Shown one piece after another: positions 1-12,040 of a DNA stretch of 64,000 nucleotides. Below the pieces are notes generated by a model. That model made no database searches, had not been told where the DNA came from, and was given only the letters and a program-made list of their open reading frames with translations. The position numbers and the translations under genes are program-made. The stretch's first letter is position 1, and the number at the start of each line of letters is the position of its first letter. This DNA is from Cenococcum geophilum 1.58 (taxonomy: Eukaryota > Ascomycota > Dothideomycetes > Gloniales > Gloniaceae). Where the stretch lies: contig KV748273.1 of assembly GCA_001692895.1 (NCBI GenBank), positions 186,001 to 250,000 on the forward strand, given 5' to 3'.

Positions 1-1
1 T

Positions 2-817
2 GGCCGAACCCGAAGCCGTAGTACTAGCGCCGACTCTTTCCAGTCATACAATGATTCCCAGGCCGCAAAGCACGCCCCTGAACGGATCAGCAGCCATAGT
101 GATCTGCTGCCTGTTCGTTATTCAGGCGAGACCGACATTGAAGTTGATAGACACGTTCGCATAGTTCCTTTCAAACGCAACGTTTATACCGTGTCTCACG
201 GCGCCTCGCCAACCGACTTTGCACAGCATAGCTGGATCATTAATTATGGAGCCACCGATAAATGGTACGAACAGCCCAGTTTGGCAGTTCAGAAACAGAT
301 GGAAATCATGCATGAGGCTGGTTGCCTCCCCAATGACTTCCTTAGCGCTGTTGAACAGCCTATCCCAATGAGCCTTCCTGTACCTAAGGTTTGGGCGTCA
401 GCAGCGCTGATTACTCCGACTGACGACGATATATATGACTGTGTTGCAGGACATTCCGTGGACGCAGAGTTTGCCGGCGCTTGCCATCAGTGTACCGACG
501 AAAAAGCCGAGGCTTTAGAGAAGTGCTCGCTCGTCTACTATCTTGTTTTGTCAACATTTCAGGCCTTCGATAATATCTATCGTGGCACGACTAGCGCAAC
601 TGGAACAGGAAAAACTATTTATAGGGTTGTAAAATGTGGACGGAGAGAGGCAGCTGCATCGGAAGCCTTCTATGCTGCGGGGGTAAACGGCTGGAACGTC
701 GTATTTTCATGTGTTTGGAGAGAGGGTGATACAGGCAAAAAGGCTACAAGGGTCGATGAGCTTTGGAGGATGGCAGGGAAGCCAAAGGATGAGCAGGAGC
801 TGAGGGTGTTCTATTGA
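2..817 (+). CDS. Unrecognised protein, 3' part of a gene entering from the left edge
   Basis: The frame is open from base 2 to a TGA at 815-817, giving 271 codons, so the gene or its last exon starts outside the window. The GTG at 191 is not a credible eukaryotic start, and the first in-frame ATG is at 299. The visible N-terminal part is Arg/Ser-rich and looks disordered. The rest is of mixed, globular-looking composition with scattered cysteines, including an A-C-H-Q-C stretch, and the protein ends in a charged tail finishing VFY. A T-G-T-G-K-T stretch resembles a P-loop but lacks the correct spacing, so I do not call an ATPase. Base composition is balanced and unlike the RIP-affected DNA to the right. 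I do not recognise the family. That it is coding rests on the long open frame and normal composition; splicing inside it cannot be excluded. Confidence 0.6.
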   Translation, partial: GRTRSRSTSADSFQSYNDSQAAKHAPERISSHSDLLPVRYSGETDIEVDRHVRIVPFKRNVYTVSHGASPTDFAQHSWIINYGATDKWYEQPSLAVQKQMEIMHEAGCLPNDFLSAVEQPIPMSLPVPKVWASAALITPTDDDIYDCVAGHSVDAEFAGACHQCTDEKAEALEKCSLVYYLVLSTFQAFDNIYRGTTSATGTGKTIYRVVKCGRREAAASEAFYAAGVNGWNVVFSCVWREGDTGKKATRVDELWRMAGKPKDEQELRVFY

Positions 818-1944
818 ACGGAATGCTTACCTAAGGAGTATTGGCTTGCTATTCAAAACATCTTGGTATTCGGGGCCGATTTGAACGTAAGCGGGCTCGT
901 ACGGAGTCATTTTCGGCCGGGTAGTCCTTGTTCAATTTGCTACCAAGAACTACCATGCCCCTTTACGAATCTCCTCAACGGTCGGGTGGCATAGTCATTT
1001 TGTTTCCTTGCTAGCTTTGCATGCATTAGACCAATAAAGCTTCTAGATTCAGCTAGCACAGACAAATCGTAATCTACTGTCGTTTGAGCTGGTTTGCCCG
1101 ATTGGTTTCAACGGTCGATATGGGCATCTGTACGAAAACGTCATGTTAATGCAGAGAAAACGCATGCTTGCATAGAAGCTTGAGTCAACAAAAGAGCCAA
1201 CAAAGTATCCATGTTTATCGAGTGTTATTGATATTCTTAAGTCGAAGCCTCCATCTGCATGAAAGTGCTGTCAATTCGTGGCTATCCATAGGGCCCCAAC
1301 CTGGACCCACGTCCACCAATTGGAGGACCTCACAGGGTTAAAATCAAGTATCCGGCTTGGCATTATAGATGCCAATTGGTTGCCTCACTTAAAGCGGGGC
1401 ACACTAGACGTTGCCATGGTGGTTGTTCTGACGATTCAGATGGAGATTTATAGAGATCCAATCGGTAGAGCAGCGTACCACTATGAAGAAAGGCGGGGTA
1501 AACGAAGTGAAGCAAACAGCAAGGAAAGGCAGTACTGTCGCCCTGATGTGGTTTCTGTTTGCAACCCTGGTACCGTAAACATATTAACTTTATAAGAAAC
1601 GGAAAACTACGCCTTGAAGTAATTAAAATCGGCCAATTGTAAGATATCGTTAGTTCTTAGGACCTCCTATCTTAATTCTCCTTTATCTATTATCTTTCTC
1701 TACTCGAAAAGAAATCTAGAGGTTTATTTGAGATTGCCAGCAACCTAATGCGCCTATGGCTCGCATATCTATTATTCCTGTTTTAAAGAGCCATTACTAC
1801 TAATAATATCTAGGAACGCAATATTAAGGTCTTGAAGTTGTCTTAATTCCAGTTATAGCCACTATTTATAATGAATTAGCGGCACGATAGTACTAAACCC
1901 ACATCGCTTTGTCACATAACTGCACTCGTTAATTAACATATTTC
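818..1944. other. Intergenic stretch without a convincing gene
   Basis: Balanced base composition up to about 1,600, then more AT-rich. One 105-codon frame (1278-1595, plus) exists, but it can only begin at a GTG and has no recognisable features. I see no tRNA, repeat or mobile element here. The last few hundred bases should hold the 3' end of the minus-strand gene that begins at 2483; no clear polyadenylation signal stands out. Confidence 0.5.
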
Positions 1945-2483
1945 TCACAGCTTACTCCATTTTCTCCCTGCCAATGCCATCGCGTCCTCGCCGTCTACCA
2001 ACACGCACCAGCCCTCTCCACCCTCGCCTCCATCACCTGCAATCGCGGCTTTGAACTCCTTGCGTGCATACTCCAGCCCTTCTTCGTCAAAACTGCCGGG
2101 CTGCAGCCACACGGCCGGTATACCCGCTTCTTTGGCTTCCTTGAGCAGCTCGCGCGTTACTTTAGGTGGCGTGATGACTGAGAGAGAAAAGGAAGGGGGG
2201 TCAGGGAGCGAGGAGGGCCCAGACACGGTCGAGTGGTCTTTCTTGAGGACGGTGACGGTGGACGCGCGCGGGTTAATGGCGGTGACGGGGAGAGAATGTT
2301 GGAGATACCAGGCGAAGACTGGCGGTGTGTTAGTCTGAGAGGTTAAAGGGTCCAACTCGACGGGGAAACACGGCACAAGTGGCGGAGTGGCGTACTTTTA
2401 TGGCCATATTTGGTTGGGTCGGAGCTTGCGCCTGCGACTGCGAAGCGGGGCGACGAGAAAAATGTCTTCAATGCTGCTTCCAT
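1945..2483 (-). CDS. CoA-binding domain protein (YccU/CoA_binding_2-like), two exons
   Basis: Exon 1 runs 2483-2396 (ATG at 2483-2481) and exon 2 runs 2318-1945 (TGA at 1947-1945), together 153 codons plus stop. The joined protein opens with a Rossmann-type start: a hydrophobic strand followed by GASSDPTKYGHK. It continues with the FAWYLQ and PVTAINPR segments, typical of small CoA-binding (PF13380-like) proteins in bacteria and fungi. Later family hallmarks are the VITPP segment, a helix rich in Glu/Lys and IPAVWLQPGS. A Gly/Glu-rich insert (about residues 127-133) precedes the C-terminal strand. Length fits the family, about 140-160 residues. Family members bind CoA in a Rossmann fold; the physiological role in fungi is unclear. 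Without the intron, only a fragment starting in intron sequence appears. This is the last intact gene before the RIP-mutated block. Confidence 0.88.
2319..2395 (-). other. 77-bp spliceosomal intron in the CoA-binding gene
   Basis: On the minus strand the intron begins GTACGC, ends CCGCCAG and carries CTAAC about 15 bases before the acceptor, a usual fungal branch-point core. Removing it keeps the frame (88 nt plus 374 nt, 462 in total) and joins the GHK of the nucleotide-binding loop to the next conserved strand. Confidence 0.85.
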
Positions 2484-3507
2484 GTTGGGTATGAGTCGTG
2501 TGAGGGTCAGTGATGCGCTCTAAGTGGTTAATTGGGTTGGTTGGCTTTGCTTCACGATTCAGGGAAGTTAGAGAGTTGCGTGGTGTTGAGGGCCAAGCCC
2601 ATTATTGGTAAGGTAATCGACCCGTCCCTGAACCTCGGAACTGTTCAATTCTCTCACTTACTAATGATATATACATAAAAAATCTCCAATTGCTCTCAGT
2701 TCTGTTTCTACAAGTATCTTAGCTAGTGTGAACGAACTCGGATGCTAAGATGCCTTCCTACAGCCTCGCAACTCCAAGACAGCATCATCACGGTATCTTG
2801 TTTTAAGCTTTTCGCCTCGAGCCCTGCGTCGATGGTACCTGAGACTCGGGAATACGAATAGTTGGGCATGAATTGCCCAACCGGTAAGGCTAGTCGTCGT
2901 TGCCTTCTTTGCCTTCTTTGCCTTATTGTTTTAATGTTGGCCGCCTAAACGCCACCCGCCTCACCAAATGGTTATGGTTAGTTGCCTCCTCTTTTTTGAA
3001 GCCTGACATACTGGTGCCTTTTAGATTGTTGATAATTATCACCTTTGCCAGTGGCCGATAGGATTATGGTAAACAAGGAGGCTTCTGGCTTCTCTTACAG
3101 GAATATCTAGAATGTCATCTGTCGATCGGAAGACTAAAAGATAAAAAGAACAATGACTCTGTCTCGTTGCAAAGGGTTCGAGAGCCTCACTATACACACT
3201 AAGTAGGTGGCAAAGGCTAACGTCGATATTAACGTCGATATAAAACTGTTACCCTATTGCCACTTAATTAACATTAGGTAATAGGTAATAGAAAAGTGTA
3301 AGGGCGCGAAGAGACTTCGGAGCAGATTTAAAGGAATAGTATAAATTCTATCTAAATCTATGGGTATAGTTCTTGCAGAGAACAAGACGTTGCGTAAAGA
3401 AGAGAAAGGAATAACGCGAGAATCTCGTAATTAAATAGTCAGGGGTCTTGGCGGTTAATGCGTACGTATATATATACACAGTCTTTAACGGACTTTAGTA
3501 GAATTTA
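2484..3507. other. Upstream intergenic DNA and transition to the AT-rich block
   Basis: Normal composition up to about 3,200, with no supported gene. It includes a small direct repeat of TTTGCCTTC-like units at about 2900-2930. From about 3,200 the DNA becomes TA-rich, and from about 3,480 to 3,507 it reads as the left half of the target into which element E4 inserted. The promoter of the minus-strand CoA-binding gene must lie in the first few hundred bases, but I see no definite element. Confidence 0.5.
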
Positions 3508-3512
3508 ATTAA
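3508..3512. repeat. Target-site duplication of E4, left copy (ATTAA)
   Basis: The five bases immediately outside the left LTR of E4 are repeated exactly at 34431-34435, immediately outside its right LTR, 31 kb away. This ties the two ends to one insertion event. Confidence 0.85.
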
Positions 3513-3699
3513 TGTCACAGTGCTGCAATGAAGTAGACTGAATAACTACGTTGTGGTATGAAGAGGGGAAGAAGGTGGAAAGGGGGTATTATATATAAAT
3601 AGTAGGGCCGGCCGCTAAGTCGCTAGTGGTGGGCCAGCTAATAGTAGGAAATAGTACGAGACAGTATAAAACAGTATACGTTAGGTTAGTGCCGTAACA
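3513..3699 (-). repeat. E4 3' LTR (187 bp)
   Basis: On the minus strand it begins TGTTACGGCAC and ends CAGCACTGTGACA, with TG/CA ends. It matches 34244-34430 and 36729-36915 along its whole length. It retains a GC-rich core with a GGCCGGCC stretch, unlike most of the surrounding DNA. Confidence 0.85.
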
Positions 3700-4027
3700 G
3701 TACTCCTCTCCCCTAGATAGTTTGGTCTCTAAACTAAATAAATAATTTAAAAATAGGTAGTATACGGGGTTGCCTATTTTTTACTATAAAGATATTAGTT
3801 CCGCTTACCGCCCTTAACTAAGCTAATAGCAATTTTCTATACTGGGTATAGAAAATCCTAATTAGTTAGTTTAGTAAGTAAGGTTAGTAGAACTCTATAC
3901 CACCACCCAAATTAATCTATATGGCATTTCTTAGCGAGAATTTGGCTAATTAGATAACTTTAACCGCTGGTTAAAGTTCTATAACATCTTAACTACTATA
4001 AATTTTAATACGGTAGTTGGCCGCGAC
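3700..4027 (-). other. E4 3' tail with polypurine tract
   Basis: On the minus strand, a purine run (AGGGGAGAGGAG) lies within a few bases of the LTR start, as expected for a plus-strand priming site. The remaining sequence is non-coding and carries a short palindrome around 3838-3858. The same tail recurs in plus orientation at 36410-36728. It ends at the GCGAC target of E1. Confidence 0.7.
4023..4027. repeat. Target-site duplication of E1, left copy (GCGAC)
   Basis: Exact match to 12036-12040. A related E4-family copy carries the undivided site at about 36,400, which independently confirms the insertion point. Confidence 0.88.
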
Positions 4028-4448
4028 TATAACGGAGCCTTGTAGCAGGAACTACGGTGGACTCGTTAATAGGCTGGGTATATAGGTATTATAAGTAAGT
4101 TAACAACGTAATAATAACTGGTGGAGTGGTTACCTAATAGATTAACTCTAATTGTATTCTAAGAATTACTATAAGGAAGGAACTATCTAGGTAGGGACTA
4201 AGGGTCCTTAAATATATAACCGTACTCCTAGGAAAGTCGTTACTCTATCTACTCTATCTGCTCTATTCGCTTTATTATAGATCTTATAGATTATATAGAT
4301 TACACGGATTATATTACGTAACTCTACTTACTATTCCTTATTATATAGTTCCACGGATTCCATCTTAGACCGTGCTTATATTAACTAACTAGCTTCCTCT
4401 AACTCCTCTCTAAGTAGTTATAACATTGTACTTAAAGCGTTTATAACA
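4028..4448 (-). repeat. E1 3' LTR (421 bp)
   Basis: Aligns end to end with 11615-12035. It starts and ends with RIP-altered forms of the family ends TGTTACGGACGC and GTTACA. It shares a conserved core with GTATTTAAGGACCCTTAGTC, seen on the minus strand, with all other LTRs of the family. Confidence 0.85.
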
Positions 4449-4499
4449 CTATCTCCCTTCTCTTTATCTTTATCCTTAAAGATACCTAGCATCTCTAAG

Positions 4500-5150
4500 T
4501 TATTTACTAGAGGTATAATATCCGTCTAATTAATTTAGTTAATATTATTACTTATAATGCCTAAAGCACCTTCTTCTTCTTTAACTCTTTATTATACGCG
4601 TATAGTCTCTTCCATTCTATCGCTTAGTAAAGTAATATTATCTCTATATTCTTATTATACGAAAGAGGGGTTAGTTTACGTTATATTAGCGAGTCCTTTA
4701 TCTTGGCAGCCCTCTTTTTATATAAAGTGTACTAAAGCAAACGTTTAATTGTCCTGCGATATTTGCTTAATTTCTAACGCTAAGTATACGCGTTTTATAA
4801 CTCTTAATAGTCTCTAAGTTCCCTAAGTAATTTATTATAGGGTTTTGTGTTTAATCTACCGCTATAAAGCTTAATAGTAAGCTATCCTTAGCGTTACTTA
4901 CGGTCTAATATGCCTTAGAAGAATCCGTATGTGTCCTTAAAGCTTAGCGTCTAGCTTACGCCCGTCTTTAGTGTTTAGAACGTGTCCGTAAGAAGGTTTA
5001 TTTAAAGGAGTAGAAACTTATTTAATAAGGTTTATAGAAACTTAGTAATAAAAGAACGGATTCTCTTCCAATAGAGAAGGAAATAACTCTAAGTAGTTTG
5101 GCAGTCGCTCTTCCTAAGTCCCCCTTAGGTAACTCGTTCTTTAGCAATTT
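4500..5150 (+). pseudogene. Frame antisense to E1, in the pol-3' LTR spacer (fossil)
   Basis: The plus-strand segment opens with a possible ATG at 4557 and is similar at the protein level to the matching antisense segments of E2, E3 and E9. The first half is Cys-rich in CxxC-like pairs in the better preserved copies; the second half is Lys/Glu/Leu-rich and coiled-coil-like. Its reading direction is opposite to gag and pol. It is broken in this copy. I do not know its function; Cys-rich, coiled-coil small proteins of this kind can be DNA-binding, but that is only an inference. Confidence 0.5.
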
Positions 5151-8100
5151 CTCTTTATTAATATTACCTAACCTTTTCTCTTTTAATACTCCTATACCTT
5201 TCCTATAGCGTTTTTTAGGTTCTCTAGTAGTTTCTAAGTAGTCTTATTATAGCCTATCTACTTTACTTTATACTATATTTTATTATCTACGTCCTTATAA
5301 CTAATAATCTTTAAAACTTACTATTTGTCTTTCTCTTATCCTCTATATATGTCTGCTTTATAAACCAATAGCTTAATATTCCTGTGTGTTAGCTCTAGTA
5401 TTGTAATATACTATATAGGGTAGATCTTTATCCTAGCTAGTAGGTTTAACTTAAATATAACTAATAAAAATTTTTATATAATTTTAAAAGGTCCTAGTCT
5501 AATATAGTCTAACTTCTTACTTAGTTATTAACTCTTAAAATTTTTATATAGTAGCCATACTTTATCTCCCTCCTTAAGATCTGGTCCCTTAGATCTCTTA
5601 GCATTATAGTACTTTTTTATCCTTTACTATACTACCTTAGCTATTTTCGTAAGGTCTATATAAAGATTTATTAAACTCTTTATCTTTTACTTAGCTATAC
5701 TACTTATCTTCTTTACTTAATATAGTAATAATAAGGTTCTTAGCTTATATCCGTAATTTGCCTTAAATAGTAATATGCCTATTTCTTCTTATAGTATTAT
5801 ATTATATACAAATTATATAACTAGTAATAGCAATACCTAATTATTCTGCGTATAATTAATATAATGCCTTAGATATTATTCTAGTATCTAATTTAATCTT
5901 TTTATTTGGCTATCTATTTGTAGATAATATACGGTAGAAGTTACTGCTTAAACTCCTTACTCTACTAAGAATATTTCCTAAAATGCTACTATAAATCTTA
6001 GATCTCTATCTAATATAATCTTGCTTAGTGCTCTATATTTTATAAATACTTCTTTAATATAGATTCTAGCAATATTTTCCGCTAATATTTCTTCTAAATA
6101 TGCTATAAAGTATCCCTACTTTATAAGCTTATCTACTATTACTAGAATTATATTATAATCTTACCCAATAATAGGATTTCTTAATTTTAGTAACTTAATA
6201 ATAAAGTCCTATAATATGACCTCCTATAGTCTCTCTAGTATTTTAATAGGTTATAGCTCTCTATATAGCTTATACCTTATTAGTTTATTCCTTTAGCAAT
6301 CTAGATATTCTTTTATAACTTATCTAGCTAGACCCTAAATTCTATTAATAATATACTCTTCTTAAAGTCTTAATACTAAGCCTATAGCTCCGTTATGTCC
6401 TTAAGTTAGTCCTTTATAAAATAACTTAATAAACTCCTTTATAATAGATCTTGGTATATATATTACTTTTTAATTTTTATACTGCTCTAAGTCTAAATCC
6501 TCTATTTATATATCTAGGATCTTTTATATCTAATTACTTTCCAGTAATTTATAGGTCTTTTCTTTTTATATTACTGCGATTTTTAGATAATTATACCTAA
6601 TTAATCTATCTATATCCTTTCGCAATAAAGCCCCTAATAGCTTTTTATTGTTTTATAATTTAGCCTTTCTGCTTAAAGCGTTTACTCGTGCATTCTCTAT
6701 TCCCTTAGTATGCTAAATTTTGAAATAGTATTCTGTAAGCATCTCCGCCTATCTAACCTATCTATAATTAAGTTCTTTTGTTATTAGGAACCCTATTAGG
6801 TTCTTATAATCCGTCTTAACTATAAATAGTTTTTCTATACCTTATAAGAATAATCTCCATTTTTTTAGTACTGCAACTATACCTAATAACTCTTTATTAT
6901 AGATGTTATAGTTTAGTTCTAGTAGTATTATCTTTTAACTATAGTATGCTATTAGGTGCTATCTATTTATATATTTTTATAGAAAGCACGCTCTTAGTGT
7001 ATAGTCTAATATATCCGTTTTAACTACTGTCTCTAACTATAGTTAATAGATTTTAAGAACTGGCTCCTAGGTAAACAACTATTTAACTTTTTTAAATAGT
7101 TCCTTTTATTCCTCTCCCTATACCTATAGTTCTTCCTTCTTTATTAATTTTATAAGTAGCTTAATATCCTTTAACTATTAAGCTATAAACCTTCTATAGT
7201 AGTTGCAGAATCCTAAAAATAACCTTAACTATATTATATTTTCTAGTTCTTGCTAATTTACTATAGCCTTAATCTTCTTTAGATCTATACTAAGTTGGCC
7301 TAATTTAATAATAAATCTAATAAAATCTATCTTTCTAGTAAAGAATTTGCATTTCTTAATTGCTACTAGCATCTATTCTTCCTGTAGTCTCTTTAAAACC
7401 CATTAAATATATTCTCTATATTCTTCCTTACTTATTAAGTAGATAATAATATTATTAAGGTATGCTATAACAAATTTATTTAAGTATTTTCTTAATATAT
7501 TGTTAATTTGCTTCTAAAACGTTACTAGTATATTTATAAGCCCGAATTATATAACTAGTAGTTTATATAGTCCTTCCTTTAACCTAAAGGCTGCCTTCTA
7601 TTTATTACCTTCCTTAATTCTAATCTAATAGTACGCCTATCTTAGATCTATCTTTATAAAGATTTACGCGTTACTAATTCTATCTTAGATTTCGCTAATT
7701 AAGGGTAAAGGATACCTATTCTTCCTAGTAATACTATTTAACTATCTATAGTTAATATATAGTTTAAGTTTTTTATTCTTCTTTAGTATGAATAGTACTA
7801 AATATCCTACTAATAACTGCGATAGTCTAATATATCCTTTTTAAAGATTTTCCTAGATAAACTCCTTAAGTGCCTATAACTCTTTTTCTATTAACTTATA
7901 AGTTAGGTAGAACCTTAAACTTATTCCTAGTTCTAGCTCTATTTTATAGTCCTATACTATATAATTTAACAGCTTTTTGCTTTCTAGTAACTATAGCTTC
8001 TTACTATACTTATAATATCTCTTTAGTATATAGCTTAATCCTTAATTAGTCTTTTTATATATTACTCTAACTTAGTACTATACTAACTTAGTTTATTATT

Positions 8101-8924
8101 ATATCTTATATTATTATATATCTCTAATATTAACCTAACCTATAACCTAATTAATCTTTAGATTATATTTCTATAACTAAGGCATTTCTAATACTGCCTT
8201 ATTATTCCCTAATAGTAATATATTAAAAGACATCTTAACCTATCTCCCTTTAATAGTTATCTAAATTAGTCCTATTTTAAGATTAATAATACCTCCTCTA
8301 TAGGCTATTAAATCTCCTAAAATTATTACTAATAGATAAGGGTGCTCTTTTTGTCTATATAGTAGCCCTATCCTTTTAACTACTGCTAATAAGATATAGT
8401 TTTATATCGCTCTACTATCTACTAACGCTTTAAACTATTAATCTTACTAATTAATTCTTAGGTTTAGGTGTTATCCTTAAATTTCTTTAAGGGTCTAAGG
8501 CTTTACTACTGGCTCCCTCTAGTCCTATAGGCCTTTACTTTTCCTAACTATTAGCTACTTAATCTTATTATACTTAGTTTATTCTTTAGCTAATACCTAG
8601 TTCGCTTTTTATCTTTAATATACTATAGATAGGTATTCTCTAGATATTTCCACTATTATTATCTATCTAAGCATTCTTCCGTACAAAATCTTCCTAGTTA
8701 AAGTATTAAATTTCCTTCCTTTTAGACTTCTGCTAAATACTAGCTGTGTATATACTTAGCATTCCTATACTATTATTCCTCTATTATCTAGTATATCCTT
8801 ATAGGATATTTCCGGTTCTTTTCCTTTGGATTTTTATATATTTTGTATATATTGTCTACGCATATAATCCATAATAGCGTATAGTATGCTAGGTGCTTTA
8901 GGTTAACTCTTAACTTATCTTTAT

Positions 8925-9004
8925 NNTTAAGTTTAAACCTNTATNNCACTAATCTAAACNTTATAACTTTATTTNNAGGTACTAAGACNCGCCTCTTACT
9001 TCTN
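8925..9004. other. Patch of scattered ambiguous bases (N)
   Basis: Single and paired Ns are interspersed with good sequence inside E1, at a region also present in E2, E3 and E9. This looks like unresolved consensus between near-identical repeat copies and not like a sized assembly gap. Similar patches lie at 17767-17821, 46091-46133, 47003-47083 and 51023-51047. Confidence 0.8.
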
Positions 9005-11614
9005 TAGTCCTCTAATTATTCCTTTAGATCCTTTAATATTATAATTAAGGCTCCCTTAATATAATTTATTACTTTTTCCGTAATTAGGTAGTTTTAGATA
9101 ACTTTTTTGTCTAACCATATATAGAAATCTTCCTACTTATCATTATATCGTTGCCTATACCACTTTTAGTACAGCTGCTAGAGTATATACGGTTTATCCA
9201 TAAAGAAGTATCTTCTTATTACTATGTTATAACAGCCTTTTATATATCGTTCTTTAAATCTAGTAAGAATCCCTAGATCCTCTTTATTTTCTAATTTAGT
9301 AAGCCACTTAGCTTTTAGTGTGCCCGTTCTTAGCCTATTAGTAATTCTTTATATAGGTACTCTGTCCCTTATACGACCTAGTATACTAAATCTTATATCT
9401 AGTTTCTTTTCTTACTATGTAATAATTCTTGCTTTAAACTCGTCTATAGTCTCTTATTATTTATATTTTATAATTAGATCCTTAAAGTTCTCTTACTTCT
9501 TAATCGCTATATTAACTTTTTAATTTTTAGGTTAAACACTATATTTATCTAGTAAGTCTTCTAGGTCTATATATCTGTCTCCTAATCTAACTGCTGTTTA
9601 TACTATAGATTCTCTAATTTATAGCGAAGTCTCTTACTTCTTTCTTATAGGTGTCCTTATTCGTACTCTAAATTCTTAATCTTTTAGATTCTTTAACCCT
9701 AAGCTTACTTCTTTCTTAAGCTACGCCCTAGCCTTAGTCTAACTAGGCTTTACTAGTGTCCTTATCTTATTTTAAAAGTCCTAAATCTCACTTATCTTGT
9801 CTTAAAAGTCTTATACCTTTAGGAAACTTCGTCCTAAGCTTATTTACATATTATTAAACTAAGCTATTGCTCTATCCTATTAGTTTTTATCTATTATAGG
9901 TCCTTAAGCGTGCCTTATCTTATCTTAAGAATCTTAGTTATCTCTTATCTTATTTTAAGAATCTTAAGCCTTTGGCCTTTTACCTTTATTAAGTAGTAAG
10001 CTAGTACTAACAGTTATTTACTTACTTAATTGTCTCTAAATATTACTTCTTCCGTCTTATAAAGTAATAGATGCCGTATCTAACGGTGTTATAATACCCA
10101 TTACTAAACCTTACTCTATAGCGGTCTTAGTTTCTACTTCTATTACGTTATTAAGGTTTAGATATCCCTAGTTAGTTCCTTTACTATCCTTATCGCTATT
10201 AATTAATAAGTACTCTAACTCTATTATTATTATTTCTAATTATTATCCGTATGTTACTATAATATCTTAATCTAGCTTATAGAGTTAATCTTATTCTTTA
10301 TCTAACTCTTTAGTTCCTTTAAGTCCTTTTAACTNTAGCTCTTATAGCTAATAGCTTATATTATATTTAGCGTCTTTATAAATTTGGTATATGTTATTAT
10401 AACAAAACGCAAAACTTCTAATTAAATATTCTTTTGTTCCTTATAGTATACTATTATCCCTTTATATGTTTATATTATATACTACTAGTCTAGTTCCCTT
10501 TATTATATAATAACTTTAACTACTTCTATAGTCTCTAGTAAAATAACCCTATTTTCTATAATTTATATAAGCTCCCTTTTTAAACCATTACTTTTATTAT
10601 AGAGTCCGCTTAAACGTCTTCTATTACTAAGATCCTTAGTTTAGCCTATATTCCTTAGTCCTATAATTACTTAATTCTTAACCTCTAGGTTTTTATAGTT
10701 TTTTACTCCATCTCTTATAGGTTTCTTTAGTACTACTTAGGTTTATTAGCTTTGCGCTATACTATATTTTCTAATTTAGCTTAAGTTATTATATACTCTA
10801 TATTTTATATAACTATAGAACTCTATTCTAGCCTTTCTTAGCCTATTTCCTTTAGTAGATCCTATTATTAATCTTTATTACTTAATCTATTAATTTCCTT
10901 AGGGTGTCCGCATCTTCTATTAGAATAATTACGTCCTAGACTTTAGCCTTAAGTCCCTATTTATACTATACTATAAGCGCCTTATTATTCCACTTAACTT
11001 ATATTACTAGCGTTTAGAACTACGTAGTATACTTAATTGCTAAGGTTTATTACGTAATATTTTAGAGTTTTCTTTCCGCTATAGTTATTACCTCTAGATC
11101 TCTAAATATTTATATAAGTCGCTCTATAAACCCTCCCTAACTTAAGAATATAAACCATACCTCTTAGTTTGTTATTATTATTTTATTTACTTATATCTCT
11201 ATAAGATAAGGCTTAAACTATTTAAGTGCTCTTCTTAATAAGAACAATCCTACGTATACTATTTAATCTATAGTTATTACTAGTTTTATTCCCTCTTACG
11301 CAACCTTAAAGTATATTTATATAAGAAATCCTTTAAGCTTTAATCTTTCCCCTAAGAATCTTTTAATTAATAGTAACTTAACCTTTACTACTCCTATTCT
11401 ATTAATCCTATTTTTAAGTACTACGTTATCTCCTATTAACTAGTTAACTATTACTTATAATTATCCTACTGTTATAGGTTGTTATAAATCAGTATCTGCT
11501 ATACTAGTGTCGTTACTTAATCCTAACATAGTTACCGCCGTTAATAGCGTTATAGTAGCTGCTTTTGGTAGCATATTATTTAACTTATTAAAACTATAAC
11601 TGTAGTAGTGATTA

Positions 11615-12035
11615 TATAACGAAGCCTTATAGTAGGAACTACGGTAAACTTATTAATAGGCTAGGTATATAGGTATTGTAAGTAAGTTAATAACGTAATA
11701 ATAACTAGTAAAGTGGTTGCCTAACAGATTAACTCTAATTATATTCTAAGAATTACTATAAGGAAGGAACTATCTAAGTAGGGACTAAGGGTCCTTAAAT
11801 ACACAACCGTACTCCTAGGGAAGTCGTTACTCTATCTGCTCTATCTGCTCTATTTACTCTATTATAGATCTCGCAGATTATATAGATTATATGGATTACA
11901 TCACGTAACTCTACTTACTATTCCTTGTTATATGGTTCCACGGATTTTATCCTAAACCGTGCTTATATTAACTAACTGGCTTCCTTTAACTCCTCTCTAA
12001 GTAGTTATAACATTGTACTTAAAGCGTTCGTAACA
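11615..12035 (-). repeat. E1 5' LTR (421 bp)
   Basis: Minus-strand LTR preceding the gag region. Its outer end reads TGTTACGAACGC on the minus strand. It has the same length as the LTRs of E2 and is 4-5 bp shorter than those of E3 and E9, suggesting two subfamilies. Confidence 0.85.
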
Positions 12036-12040
12036 GCGAC
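12036..12040. repeat. Target-site duplication of E1, right copy (GCGAC)
   Basis: The five bases after the end of the right LTR of E1, identical to 4023-4027. Confidence 0.88.

Larger units (their letters stand above)
4028..12035 (-). mobile_element. E1: chromodomain-type Ty3/gypsy element, both LTRs present (fossil)
   Basis: An 8.0-kb minus-strand copy inserted into E4. It has 421-bp LTRs at both ends and a GCGAC duplication at 4023-4027 and 12036-12040. Reading on the minus strand: gag begins near 11,575, the Cys/His-box region lies near 10,590, the protease region near 8,420, the reverse-transcriptase active-site region near 7,460, RNase H about 6,680-6,960 and integrase about 5,470-6,290. 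A chromodomain-like C-terminus lies near 5,260-5,330, followed by a long 3' spacer. Same family as E2, E3 and E9. All coding parts are heavily broken. It holds a patch of ambiguous bases at 8925-9004. Confidence 0.88.

Noticed and set aside
590-620. P-loop-like T-G-T-G-K-T in the left-edge protein
   Set aside because: Residue spacing does not meet the Walker A pattern, and no Walker B or other ATPase motif is seen.
1278-1595. 105-codon plus-strand frame
   Set aside because: It can begin only at a GTG, has an in-frame stop just upstream, and shows no family resemblance or codon pattern to support it.
2051-2338. 95-codon plus-strand frame
   Set aside because: It lies opposite exon 2 and the intron of the CoA-binding gene, and is a shadow of that gene.
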